Shown here one piece after another: positions 17,121 through 24,387 of a stretch of DNA of 64,000 nucleotides. Position numbers and translations under genes: made by a program. The DNA is taken from positions 372,001 to 436,000 of the forward strand of contig NZ_VIGV01000003.1 in NCBI RefSeq assembly GCF_007858445.1. The letters are read 5' to 3'. Every line of letters starts with the position of its first letter. Positions within the stretch are counted from its first letter, which is position 1. The stretch comes from Tsukamurella sputi. Lineage in GTDB: Bacteria > Actinomycetota > Actinomycetes > Mycobacteriales > Mycobacteriaceae. The notes beneath the pieces are model-generated. The model did no database searches. It was given only the letters and a program-made list of their open reading frames with translations, and was not told the DNA's origin.

Positions 17121-19411
17121 CGGGGCACCCGCGGCAGCTGCAGGCCCATGAGCGCGATCAGTTCCCGCTGGATCTCGTTGACGCCGCCGCCGAAGGTCAG
17201 CACGAGGTGCCGCTTGGCCTGGATGTCCAACCATCGGAGTAGTTCCGCGGTCGCGGGCTCCGCCGGATCTCCGTGGGTGCCCACGGTCTCCTCGAGTAGC
17301 GCCGTCAGTCCCTGGATCCGGTCGGAGCCGAAGACCTTCGTGGCGGAGGCGTCCGCCACGTCGACGGGGCCGCCGGCCTCGGCGGCGGCGACCTGCCAGT
17401 TGAGCAGCTCGTTGATGAGCTCCGCCGCGCGGACGCGGGCCAGTGCCTCCGCGACGTCGGGCACGCCGAGCAGTTCCTGCTCGTGGGCCCAGGCGTCCAC
17501 CCGGTCGTAGAGCGCGCCGATCCGGCCGGACGGGCCGAGCATGACCCGCTCGTGGTTGAGCTGCGTGGTGATCAGCTTCCAGCCCTCGTTCTCCGCGCCC
17601 ACCAGCATGTCCACGGGCACGCGGACGTCGTTGTAGTAGGTGGCGTTCACGTGGTGCGCGCCGTCCGCGGTGATGATCGGCGTCCAGCTGTAGCCGGGAT
17701 CGGTGGTGTCCAGGATGAGGATGGAGATCCCCTTGTGCTTGGGCGCCTCCGGATCGGTGCGCACCGCGATCCACACGTAGTCGGCGTCGTGGCCGCCCGT
17801 GGTGAAGATCTTCTGGCCGTTCACCACGTAGTGGTCGCCGTCGCGGACCGCGGTGGTGCGCAGCGAGGCGAGGTCGGTACCGGCCTCGGGCTCGGTGTAG
17901 CCGATCGCGAAATGCACCTCGCCGGAGAGTATCTTCGGCAGGAACTTCGCCTTCTGCTCCTCGGTGCCGAAGGCCTGCAGCGTCGGGCCCACGGTCTGCA
18001 GCGTGACCGAGGGCAGCTGCACGTCGGCGCGCGACGCCTCGTTCGCGAACAGGTACTGCTCGATCGGTCCGAAGCCCTTGCCGCCGTATTCGATCGGCCA
18101 TCCCACGCCGAGTCGGTCGTCGAGGCCCATGCGCCGCACCACGTTCCGGAACGCCTCGCCGTGGCGCTGCACCAGCATCTCGGCGCGCTCCTCGGGCGTC
18201 ATCAACGCGGAGAAGTAGTCGCGCAGCTCGGCCTGCAGCGCGCGCTGCGCGGTGGTCAGCGCGAGGAACCGGCCGGACTCGTCGGCGCCGACGGCGTCGT
18301 CGCGGTGCGCGGCGGCGAGTGCTCGCACGGTCTGCGGGACGCCGCCCACGAACCGCGTCAGGTCCTTGATCGTGGAATAGAACCGGTGCAGCGGGTACGT
18401 CGCGTCCACGCCGATGCCGCCGTGCAGGTGGTGGCAGGTCCGCACGGCCGACGGCGCCTCCGCCGCCAGCCAGTGCGCCGCCAGCGCCGTGGCCTCGTCG
18501 GCAGGGGAGCCGGTGCTCACGCGCCAGGCGGCCGAGACGGCGGCGAGGTGCAGGGTCCGGGACGCGATGTAGACGTCGGCGATCTGCTGCGCGACGGCCT
18601 GGAACGCGCCCAGCGGCCGGCCGAACTGCTCGCGCTTGCGCAGGTGGTCGACGGTGAGCGCCAGGGCCCCGGCGAGCGCACCGTCGGCCACGGCGGCGGC
18701 ACCGGCCAGGCCGCACTCCCGTACGGCCTGAGCGACGGTCCCGTCGGTCGAACCGCCGAGCGCCGCCTCGGCCGGCACCTCGACGCCGGCCAGGTCGACG
18801 GTGCCCTCCGGCGTCGCGGCGGATGTGGGGCTCGGCGTGACGGTCACGCCGGGGGCGCCGGCGGGCACCACGAAGACGGCGGCGCCGTCGTCGGTGGTGG
18901 CGCTCACGAGCAGGTGCGCGGCGTGCTGCGCGTAGCCGACGGCGACCTTTCGGCCGGTCAGCGCCCAACCGCTCGCGGTCCGCACGGCGCGCGTCCCGGG
19001 GGCGACGGGCACCGCGGCCCCCGCCTCGCCGAGCGCGCCCACGATGAGTTCTTCGCCGGTCAGAGCGGCGGGGAGGAGCTGGGCGCGCTGCTCGGCGGTG
19101 CCGTGCGCTGCGACGGGCAGGATGCCCAGCGCCAGGCCGGACAGCACCGGTGCGGCGATCGCGAGACGGCCGGCCTCGGTGAGTACCGCGGCCACTTCCT
19201 CGGCGCCCAGCCCGGCGCCGCCGAGGCTCTCCGGTGCTGCGAGGCCCAGCAGGTCGGCCCGGGCGAGGTCCGCCCAGGTGGCGCGCCAGGCCTCGTCGTC
19301 CCGGGTGTCCCCTCCCGCGGCGCCCCCCGTCTCGCGCGCGGCGGCGTGCCCCAGCACGTCGGCCGCGAGGCCGGCGACGGCCACCTGGTTCTCGTCCGGA
19401 CGGAAGTCCAC
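17117..19411 (-). CDS. Fused ChsE1-ChsE2 acyl-CoA dehydrogenase (FadE28-FadE29 fusion)
   Basis: A 764-residue protein made of two acyl-CoA dehydrogenase modules in one frame. Residues 1 to about 370 resemble FadE28/ChsE1 (VDFRPDENQ start; REQFGRPLGAFQAVAQQIAD; CHHLHGGIGVDATYPLHRFY). About 385-764 resemble FadE29/ChsE2 (VTLQTVGPTLQAFGTEEQK; GYTEPEAGTDLASLRTT; LNHERVMLGPSGR; closing RVPR). The linker, near RDDAVGADESGRF, maps to about 18258-18310. In M. tuberculosis these are separate subunits of an alpha2beta2 enzyme oxidising the C3 side-chain CoA. GTG 19411 has AGGAG 6 nt upstream. First gene of the side-chain operon, under a KstR box. Confidence 0.92.
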   Translation of the reverse strand: MDFRPDENQVAVAGLAADVLGHAAARETGGAAGGDTRDDEAWRATWADLARADLLGLAAPESLGGAGLGAEEVAAVLTEAGRLAIAAPVLSGLALGILPVAAHGTAEQRAQLLPAALTGEELIVGALGEAGAAVPVAPGTRAVRTASGWALTGRKVAVGYAQHAAHLLVSATTDDGAAVFVVPAGAPGVTVTPSPTSAATPEGTVDLAGVEVPAEAALGGSTDGTVAQAVRECGLAGAAAVADGALAGALALTVDHLRKREQFGRPLGAFQAVAQQIADVYIASRTLHLAAVSAAWRVSTGSPADEATALAAHWLAAEAPSAVRTCHHLHGGIGVDATYPLHRFYSTIKDLTRFVGGVPQTVRALAAAHRDDAVGADESGRFLALTTAQRALQAELRDYFSALMTPEERAEMLVQRHGEAFRNVVRRMGLDDRLGVGWPIEYGGKGFGPIEQYLFANEASRADVQLPSVTLQTVGPTLQAFGTEEQKAKFLPKILSGEVHFAIGYTEPEAGTDLASLRTTAVRDGDHYVVNGQKIFTTGGHDADYVWIAVRTDPEAPKHKGISILILDTTDPGYSWTPIITADGAHHVNATYYNDVRVPVDMLVGAENEGWKLITTQLNHERVMLGPSGRIGALYDRVDAWAHEQELLGVPDVAEALARVRAAELINELLNWQVAAAEAGGPVDVADASATKVFGSDRIQGLTALLEETVGTHGDPAEPATAELLRWLDIQAKRHLVLTFGGGVNEIQRELIALMGLQLPRVPR

Positions 19412-19445
19412 GCGCACTCCTGATCTCGATACCGCGTACAAACGG

Positions 19446-19459
19446 TGAAACGTGTTCTA
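19446..19459. promoter_or_regulatory. KstR-type operator (exact consensus)
   Basis: TGAAACGTGTTCTA fits TNNAACNNGTTNNA exactly. It sits in the 99-bp divergent region between the chsE1-E2 operon (-) and the F420 oxidoreductase gene (+) and can control both. Confidence 0.85.
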
Positions 19460-19510
19460 TTTTTAGCAAGTGGAGTGAACGCTCGCAAGCAGTTCGACGA
19501 AAGGGTGACC

Positions 19511-20380
19511 ATGCGATTCACGTACGCCGAGGCGATGACGGATCCGTCGTACTACGTCCCGCTCGCGCAGGCGGCGGAGGAGGCGGGCTATCACAGCATG
19601 TGCGTGGCGGACAGCATCGCGTATCCGGAGGTCTCCGACTCCACGTACCCGTACACGCCCGACGGGAGCCGGGAGTTCCTCGAGGGCAAGGAGTTCATCG
19701 AGACCTTCGTGCTCGCCTCGGCGCTGGCGGCGTCCACGAAGACCCTGCGGTTCACGCCCTTCGTGCTCAAGCTGCCGATCCGGCCGCCCGTGCTGGTGGC
19801 CAAACAGGCCGCCTCGCTCGCGTCGATGAGCGGGAACCGGTTCTCGCTCGGAGTGGGGATCAGCCCGTGGCCCGAGGATTTCGAGATCATGGGCGTGCCC
19901 TTCGAGCGCCGCGGCAAGCGGATGGACGAGTGCATCGAGATCATCAAGGGCCTATCGACCGGGGAGTACTTCGAATACCACGGCGAGTTCTTCGACATCC
20001 CCTCGATCAAGATCGCGCCCGTGCCCACGGAGCCCTTGCCCGTCCTGGTGGGCGGGCACGCCGACGCGGCGCTGCGCCGGGCCGTGCGCCTGTGCGACGG
20101 CTGGATGCACGCCGGCGGCGACGGTGAGGAACTCGACCGCATGCTCGCCCGCATCGACGAGCTGCGCGCGGAGCACGACAAGAAGGAGTTCGAGATCCAC
20201 GTGATCTCGCTGGACGCCTACACCGTGGACGGCATCAAGCGACTCGAGGACAAGGGCGTCACCGACGTGATCGTCGGCTTCCGCCTGCCCTACCAGCTCG
20301 GTCCGGACACCGAGCCGCTGCAGCCGAAGATCGATCACCTGCGGCGCTACGCCGATTCCGTCATCAGCAAGTTCGCCTGA
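19511..20380 (+). CDS. LLM-class F420-dependent oxidoreductase (Rv3520c-like)
   Basis: Luciferase-like TIM-barrel enzyme of 289 residues expected to use cofactor F420. It begins with MRFTYAEAMTDPSYYVPLAQAAEEAGY. It keeps SIAYPEVSDSTYPYTPDGSREFL, VLKLPIRPPVLVAKQAASLA, GVGISPWPEDFEIMGVPFERRGKR and VLVGGHADAALRRA, all as in mycobacterial Rv3520c of the KstR regulon. The steroid substrate is unknown. The start is ATG 19511. The KstR box lies 52 bp upstream. A ketosteroid isomerase-like gene follows after 31 bp, probably in the same transcript. Confidence 0.92.
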   Translation: MRFTYAEAMTDPSYYVPLAQAAEEAGYHSMCVADSIAYPEVSDSTYPYTPDGSREFLEGKEFIETFVLASALAASTKTLRFTPFVLKLPIRPPVLVAKQAASLASMSGNRFSLGVGISPWPEDFEIMGVPFERRGKRMDECIEIIKGLSTGEYFEYHGEFFDIPSIKIAPVPTEPLPVLVGGHADAALRRAVRLCDGWMHAGGDGEELDRMLARIDELRAEHDKKEFEIHVISLDAYTVDGIKRLEDKGVTDVIVGFRLPYQLGPDTEPLQPKIDHLRRYADSVISKFA

Positions 20381-20411
20381 GCACCGCTTCGTCCGAGCCG
20401 AGGAGACCCCG

Positions 20412-20828
20412 ATGAAAGACGATCACCCAGCAGTCCTCGCCGGCCGCGCCTCCCAGGCCGCCGCCAGCGGCCACCGCAAGGAGGAGTGGCTGGACCTCTT
20501 CGCCGAGAACGGCGTCGTCGAGGATCCGGTGGGCCCGTCGGGCTTCGATCCCGAGGGGAAGGGCCACCACGGTCGTGAGGAGATCGCGGCCTTCTACGAC
20601 AAGACGATCGGCATCGCCGATTCCCTCGAGTTCCTCTTCGACGACGGCTTCGCCTGCGGTGACGAGGTGGCCTTCACCGGCCTCATCCGCACCGTCCTCG
20701 GTGGGCACGTCATCGATGCCGAGGGCGTGTTCACCTACAAGGTCGACGATGCCGGGAAGATCGTCGCGCTGCGTGCCTTCTGGGAGGTCGACCGCGCGAT
20801 GGCCACTGCTCGCCCCGTCGACTCCTGA
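20412..20828 (+). CDS. Ketosteroid isomerase-like NTF2-fold protein (Rv0760c-like)
   Basis: A 138-residue protein of the SnoaL/steroid delta-isomerase fold: HRKEEWLDLFAENGVVEDPVGPSGFDPEGKGHHGREEIAAFYDKTIG, then GVFTYKVDDAGKIVALRAFWEVD. The same motif string is found in M. tuberculosis Rv0760c, a steroid-binding KSI homologue. Asp/Tyr residues that could serve as general base and oxyanion partner are present but not proven. It is likely cotranscribed with the F420 oxidoreductase under KstR control. A GAGGAGA precedes ATG 20412. Confidence 0.87.
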   Translation: MKDDHPAVLAGRASQAAASGHRKEEWLDLFAENGVVEDPVGPSGFDPEGKGHHGREEIAAFYDKTIGIADSLEFLFDDGFACGDEVAFTGLIRTVLGGHVIDAEGVFTYKVDDAGKIVALRAFWEVDRAMATARPVDS

Positions 20829-20832
20829 GCAG

Positions 20833-20901
20833 CCGGAACCGGACTCGAACGCGGTCACGACGCGAATAGCACGGCGTGAGCTTGTTCGAGCCCGGTTTCC
20901 G
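20833..20901. terminator. Imperfect hairpin between convergent genes
   Basis: CGGAACCGGACTCGAAC on the left pairs, with one mismatch and one bulge, with GTTCGAGCCCGGTTTCCG on the right across a 33-nt loop. It lies between the ends of the KSI-like gene and the MaoC hydratase gene. A weak candidate terminator. Confidence 0.4.
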
Positions 20902-20904
20902 ACG

Positions 20905-21762
20905 CTAGCGCGCGGTGAACACCGCGTCCGCGAGCACCGGTGCGGAGCGCTCCACCGACTCCGCCGTCACGAGATGGCGTTCGCCGTCGCGCCAGATCCG
21001 CACGCGCAGGGTCTCACCCGGCAGCATGATCCCGGCGAACTTCGCCGACCACGACGTCACCGCGCCGGCGTCCCCGTCGAGCACGGCGTCCGTGACCGCC
21101 TTGGCGACGATCCCGTAGGTGCACAGCCCGTGCAGGATCGGCGCATCGAAGCCGGCGCCCTTCGCGAACGCCGGATCCGAATGGAGCGGGTTCCGGTCGC
21201 CGCACAGCCGGTACAGCAGCGCCTGCTGTGGCAGCGTCGGCACGTCCACCGTCACATCGGCGTCGCGATCCGGCAGCTCGAGCTTCTCCGACGGTCCGCG
21301 GTCACCGCCGAAACCGCCCTCGCCCCGGGCGAAGATGGACGAGCGCGCGGTCCACAGCGGCTCGCCCGCATCGTCGACGACCTCGGTCTCCTGCCAGATC
21401 ACGGCTGCCTTGCCCTTGTCGTGCACGTCGCTGATCCGCGTGCGCGCGACCGCGGTTCCGGACGTCGGCAGCGGCCGGTGCGCCGTCACCGACTGGCTGC
21501 CGTGCACGACCTTGGCGAGGTCGATCTCGACGCCGGGGAAGGACACCTTCGGAGCCTCGGTGGCGTGGAAGTTCTGGGCCACGGTGGCGAAGGTGGGCAG
21601 CACGACGGTGTTCTGCTCGGTGACGTAGCGCAGCTCGCGCGAGGACAGCGGATCGGCACCCGCGCCGAGGGCCAGCTGGTAGAGCAGCACGTCCGAGGTG
21701 CTCCAGGAGAAGTCGGCGGTGCCGAGGTCGGTACCGATCGCGACCGACGGGTCGATGGGCAT
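20905..21762 (-). CDS. MaoC-like 2-enoyl-CoA hydratase (Rv3538-like)
   Basis: A 285-residue double-hotdog R-specific enoyl-CoA hydratase. The first half starts MPIDPSVAIGTDLG and contains DVLLYQLALGAGADPLSSRELRYVTE. The second half holds the active-site motif YRLCGDRNPLHSDPAFAKGAGFDAPILHG, with Asp and His of the hydratase-2 family. It closely follows Rv3538 of M. tuberculosis, a steroid side-chain hydratase candidate. It lies 31 bp after kshB, apparently the last gene of the kstD operon. AAGGGAG precedes ATG 21762. Confidence 0.92.
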   Translation of the reverse strand: MPIDPSVAIGTDLGTADFSWSTSDVLLYQLALGAGADPLSSRELRYVTEQNTVVLPTFATVAQNFHATEAPKVSFPGVEIDLAKVVHGSQSVTAHRPLPTSGTAVARTRISDVHDKGKAAVIWQETEVVDDAGEPLWTARSSIFARGEGGFGGDRGPSEKLELPDRDADVTVDVPTLPQQALLYRLCGDRNPLHSDPAFAKGAGFDAPILHGLCTYGIVAKAVTDAVLDGDAGAVTSWSAKFAGIMLPGETLRVRIWRDGERHLVTAESVERSAPVLADAVFTAR

Positions 21763-21793
21763 GGATCTCCCTTGGCGGTAGGTCTTCGATGGT

Positions 21794-22882
21794 CTATTCG
21801 TAGGTGATGTGCACGGCCGCGCTGCGGCGCATCGACTGGCAGGCGAGGATGAGGCCGTCGTCGAGGTCCTCCTGATCGAGGACCTCGTTGTGGGCGAGCT
21901 CGACGTCCCCGTCGACGAGGCGGCACGCACAGGCGCTGCAAGCGCCCTCGCGGCACGAGTACGGCGCGTCGATGCCCGCTTCGAGCATCACGTCCAGCAG
22001 CTTCTTCTCCGCGGGCCACGCGAGCTCGGTGGTCTTCCCGTCCAGTTCGACGGTGACGGTGCCCCCATCGTCCGCGGGGGCGGGGGCGGGAGTGTCCTCG
22101 ACCGGGAGTTCCTCGGCCTCGGCGATCGCGGCCTTCTCCTCCGCCTCCTCCTGCGCGGCCTCCACCTCGAAGGGATTGCGCGGCAAGGAGCGGAACTTCT
22201 CGATGTGCACCTCGCGGCGGGCCTTGCCCAACGAGCTCATGGCCTCCGAGACGGCGTCCATGAACGGACCCGGCCCGCAGACGAAGACCTCGCGCGAGGC
22301 GTAGGGCGCGGCCAGCGCGGCGAGGTTCGCGGCGCTGGGCAGGCCCTGCACCGATTCGAGCCAGTGCACCACGACCAGCCGTTCGGGGTACTTCCGGGTG
22401 AGCTCGGCCAGCGCGGAGGCGAAGATCACCGACTGCGCATCGCGGTTGGCGTAGATCAGCGCCACGGATCCGGTGCCGGTCTCCAGCACCGAGCGCAGGA
22501 TCGACAGGATCGGTGTGATGCCGCTGCCGCCTGCGAAGAGCACCATGTCCACGTCCACGGACTTCGGCGTGAAGATGCCGGCGGGCACCAGTACGTCGAT
22601 CTCCATGCCGGGCGTCGCGTTGTCGCACAGCCAGTTCGACGCGTAGCCCTCGGTGGTGCGCTTGACCGCCACGCGCAGCGGCCCTTCGTCGTGCGGCGCG
22701 CTGCACAGCGAGTAGCACCGGGCCACGGAACCGGTCTGATCGCTGGGGACGCGCAATGTGAGGAACTGGCCGGGCTTGTAGCGGAACAGGTCCGCGGATT
22801 CCTCGGGCACCTCGAACTCGATCGAGTGCGCGTCGTGCGTCTCCGCGACCACCTTGGCGACCAGCAGTCGGTGGATGCTCAC
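21794..22882 (-). CDS. kshB: 3-ketosteroid 9-alpha-hydroxylase reductase KshB
   Basis: NADH-dependent reductase that feeds electrons to KshA. The 362-residue chain has an FAD-binding barrel (FRYKPGQFLTLRV, RCYSLCSAP), an NAD-binding part (LFAGGSGITPILSIL, FVCGPGPFMDAV), an Ala/Glu-rich linker of about 40 residues, and a plant-type ferredoxin domain. In that domain Cys310, Cys315, Cys318 and Cys348 (CX4CX2CX29C) bind the 2Fe-2S cluster. The start is GTG 22882, one base after the preceding stop. The gene sits in the kstD-kshA operon, whereas in M. tuberculosis kshA and kshB are apart. Confidence 0.95.
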   Translation of the reverse strand: MSIHRLLVAKVVAETHDAHSIEFEVPEESADLFRYKPGQFLTLRVPSDQTGSVARCYSLCSAPHDEGPLRVAVKRTTEGYASNWLCDNATPGMEIDVLVPAGIFTPKSVDVDMVLFAGGSGITPILSILRSVLETGTGSVALIYANRDAQSVIFASALAELTRKYPERLVVVHWLESVQGLPSAANLAALAAPYASREVFVCGPGPFMDAVSEAMSSLGKARREVHIEKFRSLPRNPFEVEAAQEEAEEKAAIAEAEELPVEDTPAPAPADDGGTVTVELDGKTTELAWPAEKKLLDVMLEAGIDAPYSCREGACSACACRLVDGDVELAHNEVLDQEDLDDGLILACQSMRRSAAVHITYE

Positions 22883-22883
22883 C

Positions 22884-23204
22884 TTAGGGACTCTCCTCCT
22901 GGGGACCGGACTCGGGCACGGGCACCGTGCCGAGTTTCGCCGCGCGGGCGATCGATTCCATCAGTCGTGGGCACGTGGGCCGCAGGGCGGTGCCGGCGCC
23001 GTCGGCGGCGAACACCTCGCACTGCGAGGCGGAACCGCACCACTGGATCGATGTCTGTTCGCGGCTGTTCTTCTTGACCTGCACCGCGACGCCGCAGGTT
23101 CCGCACGCGAGCGGGACGTACCCGTCGGTGAGGAAGCCCTCGCGGTCGGTCACCGTCGACGGCATCGTCACCGGCTCGCCGAACATCGTCACGGTAGACG
23201 GCAT
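22884..23204 (-). CDS. Small Cys-containing protein (Rv3527-like position), unknown function
   Basis: Encodes 106 residues. The N-terminus repeats MPSTVT twice (residues 1 and 14); the second Met is a possible alternative start. The middle has CGTCGVAVQVKKN, then WCG and two further cysteines (SQCEVF, RPTCPRL), suggesting a small metal-binding or redox fold; a ferredoxin pattern is not met. It lies between kshA (4 nt) and kshB (1 nt), so it is cotranscribed and may serve the hydroxylase. M. tuberculosis has a KstR-regulated hypothetical gene, Rv3527, next to kshA. Confidence 0.78.
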   Translation of the reverse strand: MPSTVTMFGEPVTMPSTVTDREGFLTDGYVPLACGTCGVAVQVKKNSREQTSIQWCGSASQCEVFAADGAGTALRPTCPRLMESIARAAKLGTVPVPESGPQEESP

Positions 23205-23208
23205 GGGA

Positions 23209-24387
23209 TCAGGCCTCCGCCGACCCGGAATCGGAGCCCGCGGCCGACTTCTCGGCGGCCTGGCGCGCGATGTTCTCGGCGACCTCGGCCTCCCACGCCT
23301 CGACGGCATGGGAGGTGTCGATCTCGAACTCGAAGCGCTGCGTCATATCCTCCGTGACGTCCGCCGCATCGACGTAGAACTGCTCGTACCAGCGGCGCAG
23401 CTGGTAGACGGGGCCGTCCTCCTCGCACAGCAGCGGGTTGTCGATACGGGTTTTGTTCTTCCAGATCTCCACGTCCTGCAGGAAACCCAGGCCCACGTTC
23501 TTGGCGAACTTGCCGGCCAGGTAGTCCGACTTCTCGTCGTCGAAGCCGGGCAGCTTCTTGACCTTCACGCCGTACATGAGTTTGAACGAGTTCTGATCGA
23601 TCGGGTAGTGGCAGTTGATCAGGATGTTCTCGATCAGAAAGCCCTTGTAGTCGTTGTGCAGGTAGTTGATCATGTACGACGGTCCGAAGTAGTGCGCCTC
23701 GGACTTGAGCAGCACGTCGTCGCCGCCGGCCAGGCCGATGTCGACGACGTCGTTGCGGCCCTTGGTGTCCAGGTACTGCGAGGCGATGTGCCCGTCGAAG
23801 ACGTTCTTGAAGTACGTGGGCAGGCCGTAGTGGATGTAGAAGAAGTGCGGCATGTCGACCACGTTGTCGACGATCTCGCGGCAGTTGCTGTTCTCGATGA
23901 CGATCTCGTTCCACACCCAGTTCGACCACTCGGGCCCGTCGACGTCACCGTCGATCTTGGGGATGGCGAGTTCCGCAGGGGGCTTGGAGTTCTCGACGTC
24001 GTGCCAGATGAAGACCTGGTCGTTCTCGATCATCGTGGGCCAGGTGCGGGTGCGAGCGCGCAGCGGAACGCGTTTGGCGTACGGGATCGCCTTGCACTTG
24101 CCGTCGCCGCCCCAGCGCCAGTCGTGGAACGGGCAGGCGATCTCGTTGCCCTTGACGGTGCCCTGGGTCAGGTCGCCGCCCATGTGCCGGCAGTACCCGT
24201 CGAGTACGTTCACCGTGCCGTCCTCGCCGGCGAAGACCACGAGCTTGGTGCCGAATGCTTCGACGGCGTGCGGCTTCCCGTCGGCGAAGTCCTTCAGCAG
24301 GCCGATGCAGTGCCAGCCGCGGGCGTACCGGGTGGGCGCGGAGCCGCTGTCGATCAGCCGCGCGTCGGGCTCGGTGTGGGTGCTCAT
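23209..24387 (-). CDS. kshA: 3-ketosteroid 9-alpha-hydroxylase oxygenase KshA
   Basis: Rieske non-haem iron oxygenase that 9-alpha-hydroxylates ADD or AD; ring B then opens spontaneously. The 392 residues include the Rieske ligands Cys66, His68, Cys85, His88 (YCRHMGG; CPFHDW) and mononuclear iron ligands around DMPHFFYIHYG (His181, His186). Length and sequence match M. tuberculosis KshA (Rv3526). ATG 24387 overlaps the kstD stop by ATGA. Electrons come from KshB, encoded two genes downstream. The extended acidic/Ala-rich tail is family-variable. Confidence 0.96.
   Translation of the reverse strand: MSTHTEPDARLIDSGSAPTRYARGWHCIGLLKDFADGKPHAVEAFGTKLVVFAGEDGTVNVLDGYCRHMGGDLTQGTVKGNEIACPFHDWRWGGDGKCKAIPYAKRVPLRARTRTWPTMIENDQVFIWHDVENSKPPAELAIPKIDGDVDGPEWSNWVWNEIVIENSNCREIVDNVVDMPHFFYIHYGLPTYFKNVFDGHIASQYLDTKGRNDVVDIGLAGGDDVLLKSEAHYFGPSYMINYLHNDYKGFLIENILINCHYPIDQNSFKLMYGVKVKKLPGFDDEKSDYLAGKFAKNVGLGFLQDVEIWKNKTRIDNPLLCEEDGPVYQLRRWYEQFYVDAADVTEDMTQRFEFEIDTSHAVEAWEAEVAENIARQAAEKSAAGSDSGSAEA

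Noticed and set aside
17117-19411. Naming the fused dehydrogenase FadE34 (ChsE3)
   Set aside because: FadE34 is also a two-module protein, but the motifs here (CHHLHGGIGVDATYP in half one, LNHERVMLGP and a closing RVPR in half two) follow FadE28 and FadE29, and the operon is that of chsH2-chsH1-ltp2.
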